This document shows, piece by piece, positions 41,372-49,591 of a DNA stretch of 64,000 nucleotides. Every line of letters begins with the position of its first letter. Within the stretch, counting starts at the first letter, position 1. The position numbers and the translations under genes were made by a program. The notes beneath the pieces were generated by a model. The model saw nothing but the letters and a program-made list of their open reading frames with translations, was not told the origin of the DNA and ran no database searches. This DNA is from Burkholderia sp. BCC1644 (GTDB taxonomy: Bacteria; Pseudomonadota; Gammaproteobacteria; Burkholderiales; Burkholderiaceae), in the NCBI RefSeq assembly GCF_902833225.1, contig NZ_CADFEI010000014.1, positions 159,880 to 223,879 on the forward strand, read 5' to 3'.

Positions 41372-41791
41372 ATGTCCTGCGTCACCGACGTGCCCGCCGC
41401 CGACAGCCCCGCCGCCCTCGCGCATTTCGAGGCATCGCTGCGATTCGAGACCGATTGCTGGGACGTGCACGACGCGTTCGCGTCGGGCGCGCCCGACTTC
41501 GTGCTGCTCGACGTGCGCGGCCCCGACCAGTTCGCCGCCGGCCACGTGCCCGGCGCACGCAACCTGCCGCGCCGCAAGATCATCGAGAGCAAGCTCGCCG
41601 GCTATCCGGCCGCCACGCTGTTCGTCGTCTACTGCGCGGGCCCGCACTGCAACGGCGCCGCGCGCGCGGCGATCCAGCTGGCGCGCCTCGGCCGGCCGGT
41701 CAAGCTGATGATCGGCGGCGTGACGGGCTGGCGCGACGAAGGTTTCGCGTTGAGCAACGAAGCGCAGCCGATGGACGCCGAAGCCGGCTGA
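41372..41791 (+). CDS. Rhodanese-like sulfurtransferase
   Basis: A 139-residue single-domain rhodanese. FVLLDVRGPDQFAAGHVPGA is the classic N-terminal motif, and the active-site loop VVYCAGPHCNGAARAA contains the catalytic Cys-88 with a second Cys-93 in the loop. A final segment, KLMIGGVTGWRDEGF, completes the fold. ATG 41372 follows CCGGAGAA. Sulfur carrier or phosphatase-like roles are known for the family; no partner is evident. Confidence 0.87.
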   Translation: MSCVTDVPAADSPAALAHFEASLRFETDCWDVHDAFASGAPDFVLLDVRGPDQFAAGHVPGARNLPRRKIIESKLAGYPAATLFVVYCAGPHCNGAARAAIQLARLGRPVKLMIGGVTGWRDEGFALSNEAQPMDAEAG

Positions 41792-41799
41792 TCGTCATT

Positions 41800-41851
41800 A
41801 AAAGCGCAACAATCAATTGCCGGCACACGAACGGAAAAAGCGCGACAATCA
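41800..41851 (+). repeat. Direct repeat of 16 bases upstream of immunity-like gene
   Basis: AAAAGCGCAACAATCA (41800-41815) and AAAAGCGCGACAATCA (41836-41851) differ at one base and are 36 bases apart. Both lie in the 90-base gap between the rhodanese gene and the gene at 41882. They could be operator half-sites or a local duplication. Confidence 0.5.
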
Positions 41852-41881
41852 GCCCCATTGCAGTTCGGACGGAGCAGCACC

Positions 41882-42208
41882 ATGCATGATGAAGTCCTGA
41901 TTCAAGTGGCCGGTTCAGTCGCCGCGATCGCGATCTATTTTCTGCCGGCCGTCATTGCCGACCGGCGCGGCCGGCAAGACAAGCTGACGATCGCGATGTT
42001 CAACGCGCTGTTCGCGTGGACCGGCATCGGCTGGCTGATGACGCTCTACTGGGCGTGCCAGCCGAACCCGCGCACCGACGTCGCGCAGACGATCCTCGCG
42101 AAGCGCCGCGGCGTCAGCATGCGGACCTTCTCGACCGGCCTCGTCGAACGCGTGCAACGCCGCGTCGCCGCCCAGGAACAATGGGCCGAGAAGCAAGGCT
42201 GCCGTTAA
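41882..42208 (+). CDS. Superinfection-immunity-family (Imm) membrane protein
   Basis: A 108-residue protein with two hydrophobic segments, VAGSVAAIAIYFLPAVIAD and LTIAMFNALFAWTGIGWLMTLYW, matching the superinfection immunity (T4 Imm-like) family. Phage T4 Imm blocks DNA injection of later phages; most chromosomal members are untested. The soluble tail (FSTGLVERVQRRVAAQEQW) is predicted cytoplasmic. The ATG follows GGAGCAGCACC. No phage genes are nearby. It ends 15 bases from the convergent P450 gene. Confidence 0.75.
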   Translation: MHDEVLIQVAGSVAAIAIYFLPAVIADRRGRQDKLTIAMFNALFAWTGIGWLMTLYWACQPNPRTDVAQTILAKRRGVSMRTFSTGLVERVQRRVAAQEQWAEKQGCR

Positions 42209-42223
42209 GTCCCTTTTTCCCCT

Positions 42224-43393
42224 TCACCGTGCCGCGTCGAACTTCGGCATCCTGACGTTGGTCGACGCGCGGTAATCCCGGTTCAGTCCCTCGCGCGGCG
42301 GCCAGCCGCCCGCGCGCAAGCACGCCCCGAACGCCCCCGCCGTCACCGCCCGCGCGATCCGCTCGCCCGGGCAGCCGTGCGGCCCCGTGCCGAAACCGAA
42401 ATTCGGCCCCGCTGCGCGGCCGGGCATCAGCCGGTGCGGCTCGCGATGCACGGCCGGGTCGCGGTTCGCGGCGGCGAGCACGACGAGGATCGCGTCGCCG
42501 GCGTCGACGGTCACGCCGTCGATCGTCGTGCGCGCCGCGACGAAGCGGCGCGTGTTCTGCACCGGTGAATCGAAGCGCCCGACTTCGGCGACGAATGCGT
42601 CGAGCGCGGTGTCGTCCGGCACGGCGTGTGCGGCTTGTGCGTCCCCGTCCCAGGCCACCAGCGCGTTGCCGAGCCACGCGGCCGTCGCTTCGCACGTCTG
42701 CGACAGCAACCCGACGAGATTCGCGACCAGCCCGCCGCTCGCCTGCCAGCCGGACTCGCGGGCCGCCTGCTGCACGGCGGCGACGAGCGTGCCGTCATGC
42801 GCATGCGTCTGCGCGACGCGCTCGGTCATCCGGTCGAGCAATTGCCGTGCGCCTTCGCTCGCGCGCGCCAGCGCCGCCGCATCCGACAACGGCGACAGCG
42901 CGGCGACGAAGTCGACGACCCGCGCCGCGATGTCGTCGAGCTGCGCTTCGTCGAAGCCGAGCAGATCGGCAACCGCGCAGACGGGCACGGTCATGCACCA
43001 CGTATTCAGCGCGCCGGTATCGCCCGGCGCCGGCAACCGTCGCGCGGCAAGCTGCGCCGCGCGATCGCGCAGCGCATCCGTGTCGATCGGTGCGAACGCC
43101 GCGCGCAGCGCCTGCTTCGGCACGTCGTGCCGCAACGCACCGTCGTTCATGCGCACCAGCTCACCGAACAGCGCGCCGGCCGTCGTACCGCGCAACGCGG
43201 GCGGCACCGGTGTGTCGAGCGGGCGTACGCGGCAAGCGGGATGGCCGAGCACGGCCGTCACGACCGACGCGCGGCTCGCGACCCACAGGCCGAGCGTGGC
43301 GTCGAACGCGAGCGGCGGCCCGTCGACGAGCGTCGCATAGTAGGGATAGGGATCGCGGTGCGTCACCGCTGCAATGGGATCGGTCGGGTTCAT
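42224..43393 (-). CDS. Cytochrome P450 with atypical I-helix
   Basis: A 389-residue bacterial P450. The haem-binding loop is NFGFGTGPHGCPGERIARA with the cysteine ligand, and the ExxR motif is EVGR in the K-helix region. In the I-helix, where most P450s have AGxET-T, this one reads LLSQTCEATAAWLG: the acid is kept but the adjacent threonine that helps oxygen activation is alanine. ATG 43393 begins the likely protein; the frame is open further upstream. No redox partner gene is adjacent. Substrate unknown. Confidence 0.83.
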   Translation of the reverse strand: MNPTDPIAAVTHRDPYPYYATLVDGPPLAFDATLGLWVASRASVVTAVLGHPACRVRPLDTPVPPALRGTTAGALFGELVRMNDGALRHDVPKQALRAAFAPIDTDALRDRAAQLAARRLPAPGDTGALNTWCMTVPVCAVADLLGFDEAQLDDIAARVVDFVAALSPLSDAAALARASEGARQLLDRMTERVAQTHAHDGTLVAAVQQAARESGWQASGGLVANLVGLLSQTCEATAAWLGNALVAWDGDAQAAHAVPDDTALDAFVAEVGRFDSPVQNTRRFVAARTTIDGVTVDAGDAILVVLAAANRDPAVHREPHRLMPGRAAGPNFGFGTGPHGCPGERIARAVTAGAFGACLRAGGWPPREGLNRDYRASTNVRMPKFDAAR

Positions 43394-43494
43394 GCGCTCA
43401 GTATCGATGCAGTGCGCCGCCGCATGTTTCGGGTTCACGTGAAATGTCGCGGTGCGAAGGCCGCGCGTCGCGACATCGCCACGACAGGCAACGG

Positions 43495-43761
43495 TCAGGC
43501 GGCCGACCGGTAGCGGTGCGACTGCATGCGCATCCGGACGCGCCCGGCCGAAATCGCGCGCGGCTCGGGCACCACCGTGTCGTGATGGAACATTTCCTGC
43601 CGGAATTCGCCGTTTTCGTCGAACCACTGGCAGATCAGCCAGTCGCCGTCGTCGAATACGACCGGCCCCGCATAGGTGACGGTCATGCGCGGCCCGCCCG
43701 TTTTCAGCGTCACGACATCGCCGACGCGAAACCCGACGCGCTGATTTTCTCGGATCGTCAT
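43495..43761 (-). CDS. YodC-like (DUF2158) small protein
   Basis: An 88-residue protein. FRVGDVVTLKTGGPRMTVTY and DDGDWLICQWFDENGEFRQE match the DUF2158/YodC family, small beta-barrel-like proteins of unknown role. The C-terminal tail is basic (GRVRMRMQSHRYRSAA). It lies 101 bases upstream of the P450 gene on the same strand. The promoter would be in the unusually A/T-rich stretch just upstream (ATTTTATATATTGATATT). Confidence 0.75.
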   Translation of the reverse strand: MTIRENQRVGFRVGDVVTLKTGGPRMTVTYAGPVVFDDGDWLICQWFDENGEFRQEMFHHDTVVPEPRAISAGRVRMRMQSHRYRSAA

Positions 43762-44096
43762 CGCTCTCTCAGATTTTATATATTGATATTCCCGGCAGCC
43801 CGCCGACCGGTCATTTGAATGTGCCGCAGATTATCAATCAAAAAACCCGCCGGCAACTGCCACGCATGAAAATGCACTGCCCGGGAAAATGCAACGATAC
43901 GCGCCACCGGTGCGCACGGCGTGCCGCCGATCGCCCGATCCGGCGCGGATTGCACGGCGGATCGGGTCAACCGGGGGAAATGCGGAGAATAGACGATGGT
44001 TTTCGCGCCGTCATCGACGGTTAATTCAGACGCGAAATAGGTTGATTATTGTCAATCGACGTTTCCACTAGAAACGATCCCATGTTTTATTGACGG
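43762..44096. other. A/T-rich intergenic gap without a gene
   Basis: 335 bases between the start of the YodC-like gene and the end of the PEP mutase-family gene. It is clearly richer in A/T than its surroundings at both ends. It contains a small hairpin, CGTTTC (44060-44065) with GAAACG (44071-44076), near the PEP mutase-family stop. No credible reading frame is visible. Likely a promoter for the YodC-like gene and a terminator for the upstream one. Confidence 0.4.
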
Positions 44097-44957
44097 TCAT
44101 TCCCCGAACAAAACCGGCGAATTATCGGGTGACGCAAACCAGCGGTTGATGTCGCGCCCCGGTACGGCCGCCTGCGTGAACGTAAACGTGCCGTCGCGGA
44201 CCATCTCGGTCGCGGCACGCAGGAACGCGCCGAGCGCGGCCCGCGCCAGCGCGCCGCCGACGCTGACGCGCTTCACGCCGAGCGCCGCCAGCTCGTCCAG
44301 GCTCAGCAGGCCGCCCTGCAGCCCCATCACGACGTTGACGGGCGCGCCGACCGCCCGCGTCACCGCCGCAATTTCGTCGGCATCGGTAATGCCCGGCGCG
44401 TACAGCACGTCGGCGCCCGCGTCGCGATAGGCGACGAGCCGTGCGATCGTGTCGTCGAGGTCGCGGCGGCCGTGCAGGTAGTTTTCGCAGCGCGCGGTCA
44501 GCGTGAACGGAAACGGCAGCGCACGCGCCGCGTCGACGGCCGCCGCGATGCGCTCGACCGACGCGTCGCGCGCGTAGATCGGCGCATCGGCGCGGCCCGT
44601 CGCGTCCTCGATCGAGCCGCCGACCGCCCCGGCCTCGGCCGCCAGCCGGATCGTTTCGGCCACCGTGCCGGGCGCGTCGCCGAAGCCGTTCTCGAGATCG
44701 GCGCTCACCGGCAGGCCGCCCGCTGCGACGAGATCGGCAATATGGTCGAGCATCGCGTCGCGGTCGATCGCGTTGTCGGGCTGCCCTTTCGAAAACGCGT
44801 AGCCGGCGCTCGTGGTGGCGAGCGCCTCGAAACCGGCCATCGCCAGCAGGCGCGCGGTGCCGGCGTCCCACGGGTTCGGGATGATGAACGCACCGGGGCG
44901 CGTGTGCAGCGATCGGAAAGCTTCGGCGTGGCGGGCCTGCAGGTCGGAACGGGTCAT
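44097..44957 (-). CDS. Isocitrate lyase/PEP mutase-family protein
   Basis: A 286-residue TIM-barrel enzyme of the isocitrate lyase/phosphoenolpyruvate mutase superfamily. Visible signatures are GAFIIPNPWDAGTARLLAMA, LPVSADLENGFGDAPGTVAE (metal ligands), GGSIEDATGRADAPIYARD, TARCENYLHGRRDLDDTI and VNVVMGLQGGLLSLDELAAL. These long-branch members probably perform carbon-carbon lyase reactions, such as oxaloacetate- or methylisocitrate-type cleavage. I chose ATG 44957, with CGGGAG ahead of it; ATG 45002 is possible. Confidence 0.85.
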   Translation of the reverse strand: MTRSDLQARHAEAFRSLHTRPGAFIIPNPWDAGTARLLAMAGFEALATTSAGYAFSKGQPDNAIDRDAMLDHIADLVAAGGLPVSADLENGFGDAPGTVAETIRLAAEAGAVGGSIEDATGRADAPIYARDASVERIAAAVDAARALPFPFTLTARCENYLHGRRDLDDTIARLVAYRDAGADVLYAPGITDADEIAAVTRAVGAPVNVVMGLQGGLLSLDELAALGVKRVSVGGALARAALGAFLRAATEMVRDGTFTFTQAAVPGRDINRWFASPDNSPVLFGE

Positions 44958-45090
44958 CGTGGACTCCCGGATGGTGATGACGGGTGAGCTTACGCCGGTC
45001 ATGCGCGCGACGTTTCAGCATGGGCCGAAATGTCGCCGCGCGACCGGAAAAAGTCCGAAGCGCCGGATTCACGCCGCCGGCCGCCTTCGC

Positions 45091-46758
45091 TTACGGCGAT
45101 GCAGGCGGCCCGCCGTCGATGCCGAGCAACACGTCGGTGACAGCCTCGGAGAACCGCATCGTGCGGCCGTCGATCAGCACGGCGGCCGGATGCGACGGAT
45201 CGCGCACCGCCTGCGGCACGCCATGGGCGATCAGCACGCGCGCGCACGCTTCCCAGTCGGGACCGTCGACGCCCTCCGGCTCGTTGACGGACGCCCACGA
45301 CAACGTGCCGAGCGCGTCGCTCCCGAATCCGTGCGGCTCGCGCCAGCTTGCGCCGTGCGCAAGCAGGAACGCCAGCAGGTCGGCATCGCCGCGGAACACC
45401 GCATGATTGAGCGCGCTCGCGTCCCAGTCGCCGCCACGCGCGGCAATCGGCCAGCCCAGCTCGACCATGACCTTCACCGCGTCGCGCGAACCCCACGCGG
45501 CGGCATCCGGCAGTTGCCGCAGCCGGTCCCCGGTCAGCGCGCCGGGCAGTTCGGGATGGCGCGCCTGGATACGCCGCGCATCGTCGCCGTCGGCACGCGC
45601 GCAGGCCGCCACGAACGCGTCGTCCGCGCCGAGCGCCTCTTCCGCGCCGGCGGCGCGCAACAGCGCCGCGACGTCGGTCAATCCGGCCTGCATGGCCAGC
45701 CGGTACGCGCCGACGCCCGCCGGCGTGCATGCACGGGGATCCGCGCCGGCCGCCAGCAGCGCGGCGACGTGGCGCGCCGGGCAACGCACGGCGATCGCGC
45801 GCAACAACGGCGCGCCCCACATCTTCGTCGGCCCTTCTCCGGCCGGCTCGTTCGGGTCGCCGCCATGCGCGAGCAGCAGTTCGAGCGCGGCGGCATCCGG
45901 CACGTCGAGCGCCCGCCGCAGTGCATTCGTCCCGTCCACCCGCGCGCCGTGCTCGAGCAGCAGACGCGTGCACGCCGGGTTTTCCACCGAGTGATACAGC
46001 GATTCGCCGTCGTTCGGGTCGGCGCCGGCTTCCAGCAGCATCGCCGTGAGCGCCGGATCGCGATTGACGCCCGCGGCGCCGTACAGCGCCGACAGCGGCC
46101 CCGACTCGTCGGGCTCGGCGAGCGACGCCGGCGGAAACCGGTTGCCGATCCGCTGGTTCGGATCCGCGCCGGCATCGAGCAGATGGCGTGCGCAGGCGCG
46201 CAGCCTGACGGCGAACCCGGGAATCTGCCCGAGCCGCGAATGCGTGACGGCGACCAGCGGCGGCAGCTTCAGCGCACCGCCGGCACGCGCGATCCAGCCG
46301 GGATCGGCGGCCAGTGCCGCCTTCACCGCGTCGAGATCGCCCGCCGCGCACGCGATGGCCGGATCGGCCGAAACGAGATCGGGATGGTCGAGCAACAATT
46401 GCGCGGCGACGCGCGGCCGCGCCGCGTCGAAGCCGCCGGTCACATCGCCGCCGTAGGCGAGGTCGAGCCAGCGCCGGATCAGCTGCGCCCTCGGTTGCCC
46501 GCCAAGCGCATGGGTTTCGACGAACGCACCGAGATCGGCCCATGATGCGAAGCCGTACTCGCGCGCAATGCAGGACTGCGCGTCGTGCAACCGGAGCCCG
46601 AGCGCGAGCGCTTCGTCGTGCGTGCGGTTCGCGGCGGCTGGGAGAAACCGGACAAAGCGCGCGACGGCATCGGCGTCACCCTGCCGGTACAGGCGCAACA
46701 ATTCCTTGGCCTGCTTTTTCAGATGATCGGGATTGGCCTTGGGAGGCAGCTTTTTCAT
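45091..46758 (-). CDS. Ankyrin-repeat protein
   Basis: A 555-residue protein made largely of degenerate ankyrin repeats. It starts with a basic helical cap (KKLPPKANPDHLKKQAKELL), followed by roughly ten repeats with typical pieces such as ARHLLDAGADPNQR, TAMLLEAGADPNDGESLYH, LELLLAHGGDPNEP and ALLAAGADPRACTPAG. It has no signal peptide or membrane segment, so is probably a cytoplasmic protein-binding scaffold. ATG 46758 is chosen because it begins the conserved cap. No catalytic domain is seen. Ankyrin proteins with the same N-terminal cap occur widely in Burkholderia. Confidence 0.8.
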   Translation of the reverse strand: MKKLPPKANPDHLKKQAKELLRLYRQGDADAVARFVRFLPAAANRTHDEALALGLRLHDAQSCIAREYGFASWADLGAFVETHALGGQPRAQLIRRWLDLAYGGDVTGGFDAARPRVAAQLLLDHPDLVSADPAIACAAGDLDAVKAALAADPGWIARAGGALKLPPLVAVTHSRLGQIPGFAVRLRACARHLLDAGADPNQRIGNRFPPASLAEPDESGPLSALYGAAGVNRDPALTAMLLEAGADPNDGESLYHSVENPACTRLLLEHGARVDGTNALRRALDVPDAAALELLLAHGGDPNEPAGEGPTKMWGAPLLRAIAVRCPARHVAALLAAGADPRACTPAGVGAYRLAMQAGLTDVAALLRAAGAEEALGADDAFVAACARADGDDARRIQARHPELPGALTGDRLRQLPDAAAWGSRDAVKVMVELGWPIAARGGDWDASALNHAVFRGDADLLAFLLAHGASWREPHGFGSDALGTLSWASVNEPEGVDGPDWEACARVLIAHGVPQAVRDPSHPAAVLIDGRTMRFSEAVTDVLLGIDGGPPASP

Positions 46759-46942
46759 GCGAATCCTCGTGCAGTCATGGCCGAAGGTCCGCAATACCGC
46801 CAGCACAAAGGATGGGGAAGACTGGAGTTGATGCGACAGGTGGGTTCAACCCTTTCCGCGGACCCGGAAGCGACCTGCATCGCTGCCCGGTATCGTAGGC
46901 GACGGCAAGCGGCATCGTCAACCGTGCCGCCGGCGCCGCCAC

Positions 46943-47368
46943 TCAGCCCGCGAGTTTCTTCGTCAGGAAAATACGCGTGTGCCCGACCGGATAGTCCGGC
47001 AGCTCGCCGAAGCGGACATAGCCGCGTTTCTCGTAGAACGGCCGCGCCTGGAAATCGAACGTGTCGAGCCACGCGCCGTGGCAGCCGCGCGCGACGGCCT
47101 CGGCCTCGGCGAGATCCATGATGCGCGTGCCGGCGCCCTGGCCGCGCGCGGCCTCGGGCACCACGAGCAGGTCGACGTGCAGCCAGCCGAACGCCGTGCC
47201 GCCCCACAGGCCGCCGACCACCACACCTGCGTCGTCGGTCACGACCACGGCCAGTGGCCGGAACTCGGCCGGGCCGGCCTGACTTTCGTTGAATCGAACG
47301 AGCGGCGCGACGATCTGCTTGCGTACGTCCGCGTCGCCCGCGTCGGTCACTGAGTAGGTGAACGTCAT
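46943..47368 (-). CDS. GNAT-family N-acetyltransferase
   Basis: A 141-residue acetyltransferase. VDLLVVPEAARGQGAGTRIM is motif A with the acetyl-CoA loop (RGQGAG), and DFQARPFYEKRGYVRFGEL is motif B. ATG 47368 is chosen; the frame extends far upstream only as shadow of the RpiR gene. Substrate unknown, possibly a small amine or antibiotic. The 184-base gap to the ankyrin gene holds nothing recognisable. Confidence 0.85.
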   Translation of the reverse strand: MTFTYSVTDAGDADVRKQIVAPLVRFNESQAGPAEFRPLAVVVTDDAGVVVGGLWGGTAFGWLHVDLLVVPEAARGQGAGTRIMDLAEAEAVARGCHGAWLDTFDFQARPFYEKRGYVRFGELPDYPVGHTRIFLTKKLAG

Positions 47369-47427
47369 CGGTTGCGTCGGGTTGAATCGTGAACGGGAAT
47401 GGGCCGCAGACGCACGCGCGGCGCGCG

Positions 47428-48288
47428 TCAAACGACGTAGGCGCCCTTCGCGTGCAGTTCCGCTTCGGTACGCTCGAGCGCCGCGATCGCATCGCTGCCT
47501 TCGAGCGCGAGCAACTGCGCGACCAGCGCCTCGGCCATCGCATGCGCGGCCACCAGCGACGGGAAGAACGACGGGCTGTCGTGCGTGAAGATCAGTTGCG
47601 CGTCCGCGTGCAGCGCGATCGGCGACACCGCGCTGTCGGTGATCGCGACGATCTTGCTGCCCTGCGCTTTCGCGGCCTGCGCGACGCGCGTCGCTTCCGC
47701 CGAGTACGGCGCGAAGCTGACGACCACGGTCACGCTCTGCTTCGCGATCGTGCGCAGCTCCATCTCGAGCGAACCGGCGACACCGTTGAGCAGCGACACG
47801 GTCGGGCGGAACAGCCGGTAGCCGTACACGAACCCGAACGCGACCGGATAGCACGAGCGGAACCCCGCCACGTGCACATGCGACGCCTTGCGGATCAGCC
47901 TGGCCGCGTCCGCGAGCGCGTGCTCGTTCTGCGCGGCGGTGGCCGACAGGTTGTGCTGCTGTGCGGCGAGCAGGTCATGCGCGAGCGACGCCTTCGCGTC
48001 GGGCCGCACGAGCGAGCGCGCGCGCTGCGTGAGCGGCTCGGGGCGCGTGCGCACGCGCGCGACGCACAGATCGCGCAACTCGTTCCAGCCGGGGAAACCG
48101 AATTGCTGTGCGAGCCGCACGAGCGACGCAGGCTGCACCTGCGCGCGTTGCGCGACCTTGCGCATCGACGACGTGGCGACTTCGTCGGGATGATCGAGCA
48201 GGAAGGCCGCGCCCGCCTGGAATTGCGGGCTCAGCTCGGAAAATTGCGCCCGGATCCGGGACGCGAGTTCGTCGAAATTGGCAGCCAT
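47428..48288 (-). CDS. MurR/RpiR-family transcriptional regulator
   Basis: A 286-residue regulator with an N-terminal RpiR helix-turn-helix (about residues 1-77; SSMRKVAQRAQVQPASLVRL, AQQFGFPGWNELRDLC) and a C-terminal SIS sugar-phosphate-binding domain (about 120-250; VTVVVSFAPYSAEATRVAQA, IVAITDSAVSPIALHADAQL). Such proteins respond to phosphosugars. No sugar pathway genes are adjacent; the downstream neighbour is a GNAT gene 59 bases away. Confidence 0.88.
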   Translation of the reverse strand: MAANFDELASRIRAQFSELSPQFQAGAAFLLDHPDEVATSSMRKVAQRAQVQPASLVRLAQQFGFPGWNELRDLCVARVRTRPEPLTQRARSLVRPDAKASLAHDLLAAQQHNLSATAAQNEHALADAARLIRKASHVHVAGFRSCYPVAFGFVYGYRLFRPTVSLLNGVAGSLEMELRTIAKQSVTVVVSFAPYSAEATRVAQAAKAQGSKIVAITDSAVSPIALHADAQLIFTHDSPSFFPSLVAAHAMAEALVAQLLALEGSDAIAALERTEAELHAKGAYVV

Positions 48289-48343
48289 CGTGATGGGAAC
48301 GGGAACCGGTCGTTCATGGTATCACCGGCCCCGCGCGCACCGG

Positions 48344-48697
48344 TCAGCGCAGCACTTCGACGTGATCGGCGTCGACCTTCACCTTGCCCGACCACTTGCG
48401 CTCGAATTCGCCGGTCAGCTTTACCTCGTTCTTGTCGTTGACGGGCTGGCCGGCCGCCCACAGCTTGTCGTCGATCTCGACGCGGATCGTGCCGGTCGCG
48501 TCGGCGAACTCGTAGTCCTCGCCGCCGGCATGCTTGACGATGCGCCCCTGCAACTGCACATGCTGGTCGTCCTTGCCGTTCGCGAGCAGTTCCTTCACGG
48601 TCGTCGTGGTCAACGCGGACGGCCCCGTATATTCCGCATAAACGGCGGCAGGCAGCACGGCGAGCGCAACCGCCAGGATTCTCGTCAGGTGTTTCAT
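48344..48697 (-). CDS. ygiW: YgiW/YdeI-type periplasmic OB-fold stress protein
   Basis: A 117-residue secreted protein. Signal peptide KHLTRILAVALAVLPAAVYA, then a bacterial OB-fold (about residues 30-117; HVQLQGRIVKHAGGEDYEF, GTIRVEIDDKLWAAGQPV, KVKVDADHVEVLR). Members help tolerance to cationic peptides, peroxide or acid. It is divergent from the QseB-like response regulator, the same arrangement as ygiW with qseBC in E. coli, which supports the assignment. Two PmrA/QseB-like direct repeats lie in the shared 231-base gap. Confidence 0.85.
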   Translation of the reverse strand: MKHLTRILAVALAVLPAAVYAEYTGPSALTTTTVKELLANGKDDQHVQLQGRIVKHAGGEDYEFADATGTIRVEIDDKLWAAGQPVNDKNEVKLTGEFERKWSGKVKVDADHVEVLR

Positions 48698-48771
48698 GGT
48701 CTTGTTCCTCCGATTTTGGTCGTGTGCCGCGCCCCTCTTGAGCGCGACGGCCCGAGATTACGGAGCGTAAG

Positions 48772-48866
48772 ATTAAGCAAACCTGAAGGTCGCCCCGAAG
48801 CGGCGCGCGACGGATCGAAACGGTGCGCCAACGCACCGGGGCACCGGCGTTTAAGCTCCCGCTAAG
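48772..48866. promoter_or_regulatory. Two QseB/PmrA-like direct-repeat boxes
   Basis: ATTAAG-CAAAC-CTGAAG (48772-48788) and TTTAAG-CTCCC-GCTAAG (48850-48866) each resemble the YTTAAK-N5-YTTAAK box bound by PmrA/QseB-class regulators, with one or two mismatches. One sits toward ygiW, the other 63 bases before the qseB-like start. They are probably for autoregulation and ygiW control. Confidence 0.5.
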
Positions 48867-48928
48867 GCACGCGCGCTTATCATGAGAACCCCGGGCGTTG
48901 CTGCGCCCTGCTGAAGAGACATGAATCC

Positions 48929-49591
48929 ATGCGCGTACTGCTCGTCGAGGACGATCCGCTGATCGGCAGCGGGCTCGAACAGGGCCTCAAACAGGAAGGC
49001 TTCGCGGTCGACTGGGTAAAGGACGGCGATGCCGCGTCGCTCGCGCTGCGCTCGACCGGCTACGGCCTGCTGCTGCTCGATCTCGGGCTGCCGAACCGCG
49101 ACGGCCTGTCGGTGCTCGCGGCGCTGCGCCGCCGCGACGAAAACCTGCCCGCGATCATCATCACCGCGCGCGACGGCGTGCCCGACCGCATCGCAGGGCT
49201 CGACAGCGGCGCGGACGACTATCTCGTCAAGCCGTTCGAGCTCGACGAACTACTCGCCCGCATCCGCGCGGTCAACCGCCGCCACGCGGGCCGCGCGCAA
49301 ACGACGCTCGCGATCGGCCCGCTGCGGCTCGACCCCGTCAAGCACCTCGTCTGGCTCGACGATGACGAAGTGCCGCTGTCGCCGAAGGAGTTCGTGCTGC
49401 TGCACGAGCTGATGCGCGAACCCGGCGCGGTGATTTCGCGCGAGCAGTTCGAGGAGCGGCTGTACAGCTGGGGCGAGGAAATCGAGAGCAACGCGGTGCA
49501 GGTACACATCCACAACCTGCGCAAGAAGCTCGGCCACGACATGATCCGCACGGTGCGCGGCGTCGGCTACCGGATCGGTGACGGCACATGA
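48929..49591 (+). CDS. qseB: OmpR-family response regulator, QseB-like
   Basis: A 220-residue response regulator. The receiver domain (residues 1-115) has the acidic pair in VEDDP, phospho-acceptor Asp-51 (LLLLDLGLPNRDG), conserved Thr (IIITARDG) and Lys (DYLVKPFELDELLARI). The winged-helix domain (about 125-220) ends in VQVHIHNLRKKLG and IRTVRGVGYRIG. The pattern fits the QseB/PmrA/BasR group. It is followed with a four-base ATGA overlap by the sensor kinase gene, and divergent from ygiW. It probably controls envelope and cationic-peptide responses. Confidence 0.87.
   Translation: MRVLLVEDDPLIGSGLEQGLKQEGFAVDWVKDGDAASLALRSTGYGLLLLDLGLPNRDGLSVLAALRRRDENLPAIIITARDGVPDRIAGLDSGADDYLVKPFELDELLARIRAVNRRHAGRAQTTLAIGPLRLDPVKHLVWLDDDEVPLSPKEFVLLHELMREPGAVISREQFEERLYSWGEEIESNAVQVHIHNLRKKLGHDMIRTVRGVGYRIGDGT

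Noticed and set aside
41882..42208. A prophage remnant around the immunity-like gene
   Set aside because: Flanking genes (rhodanese, P450) are chromosomal types and there is no integrase, capsid or attachment site.
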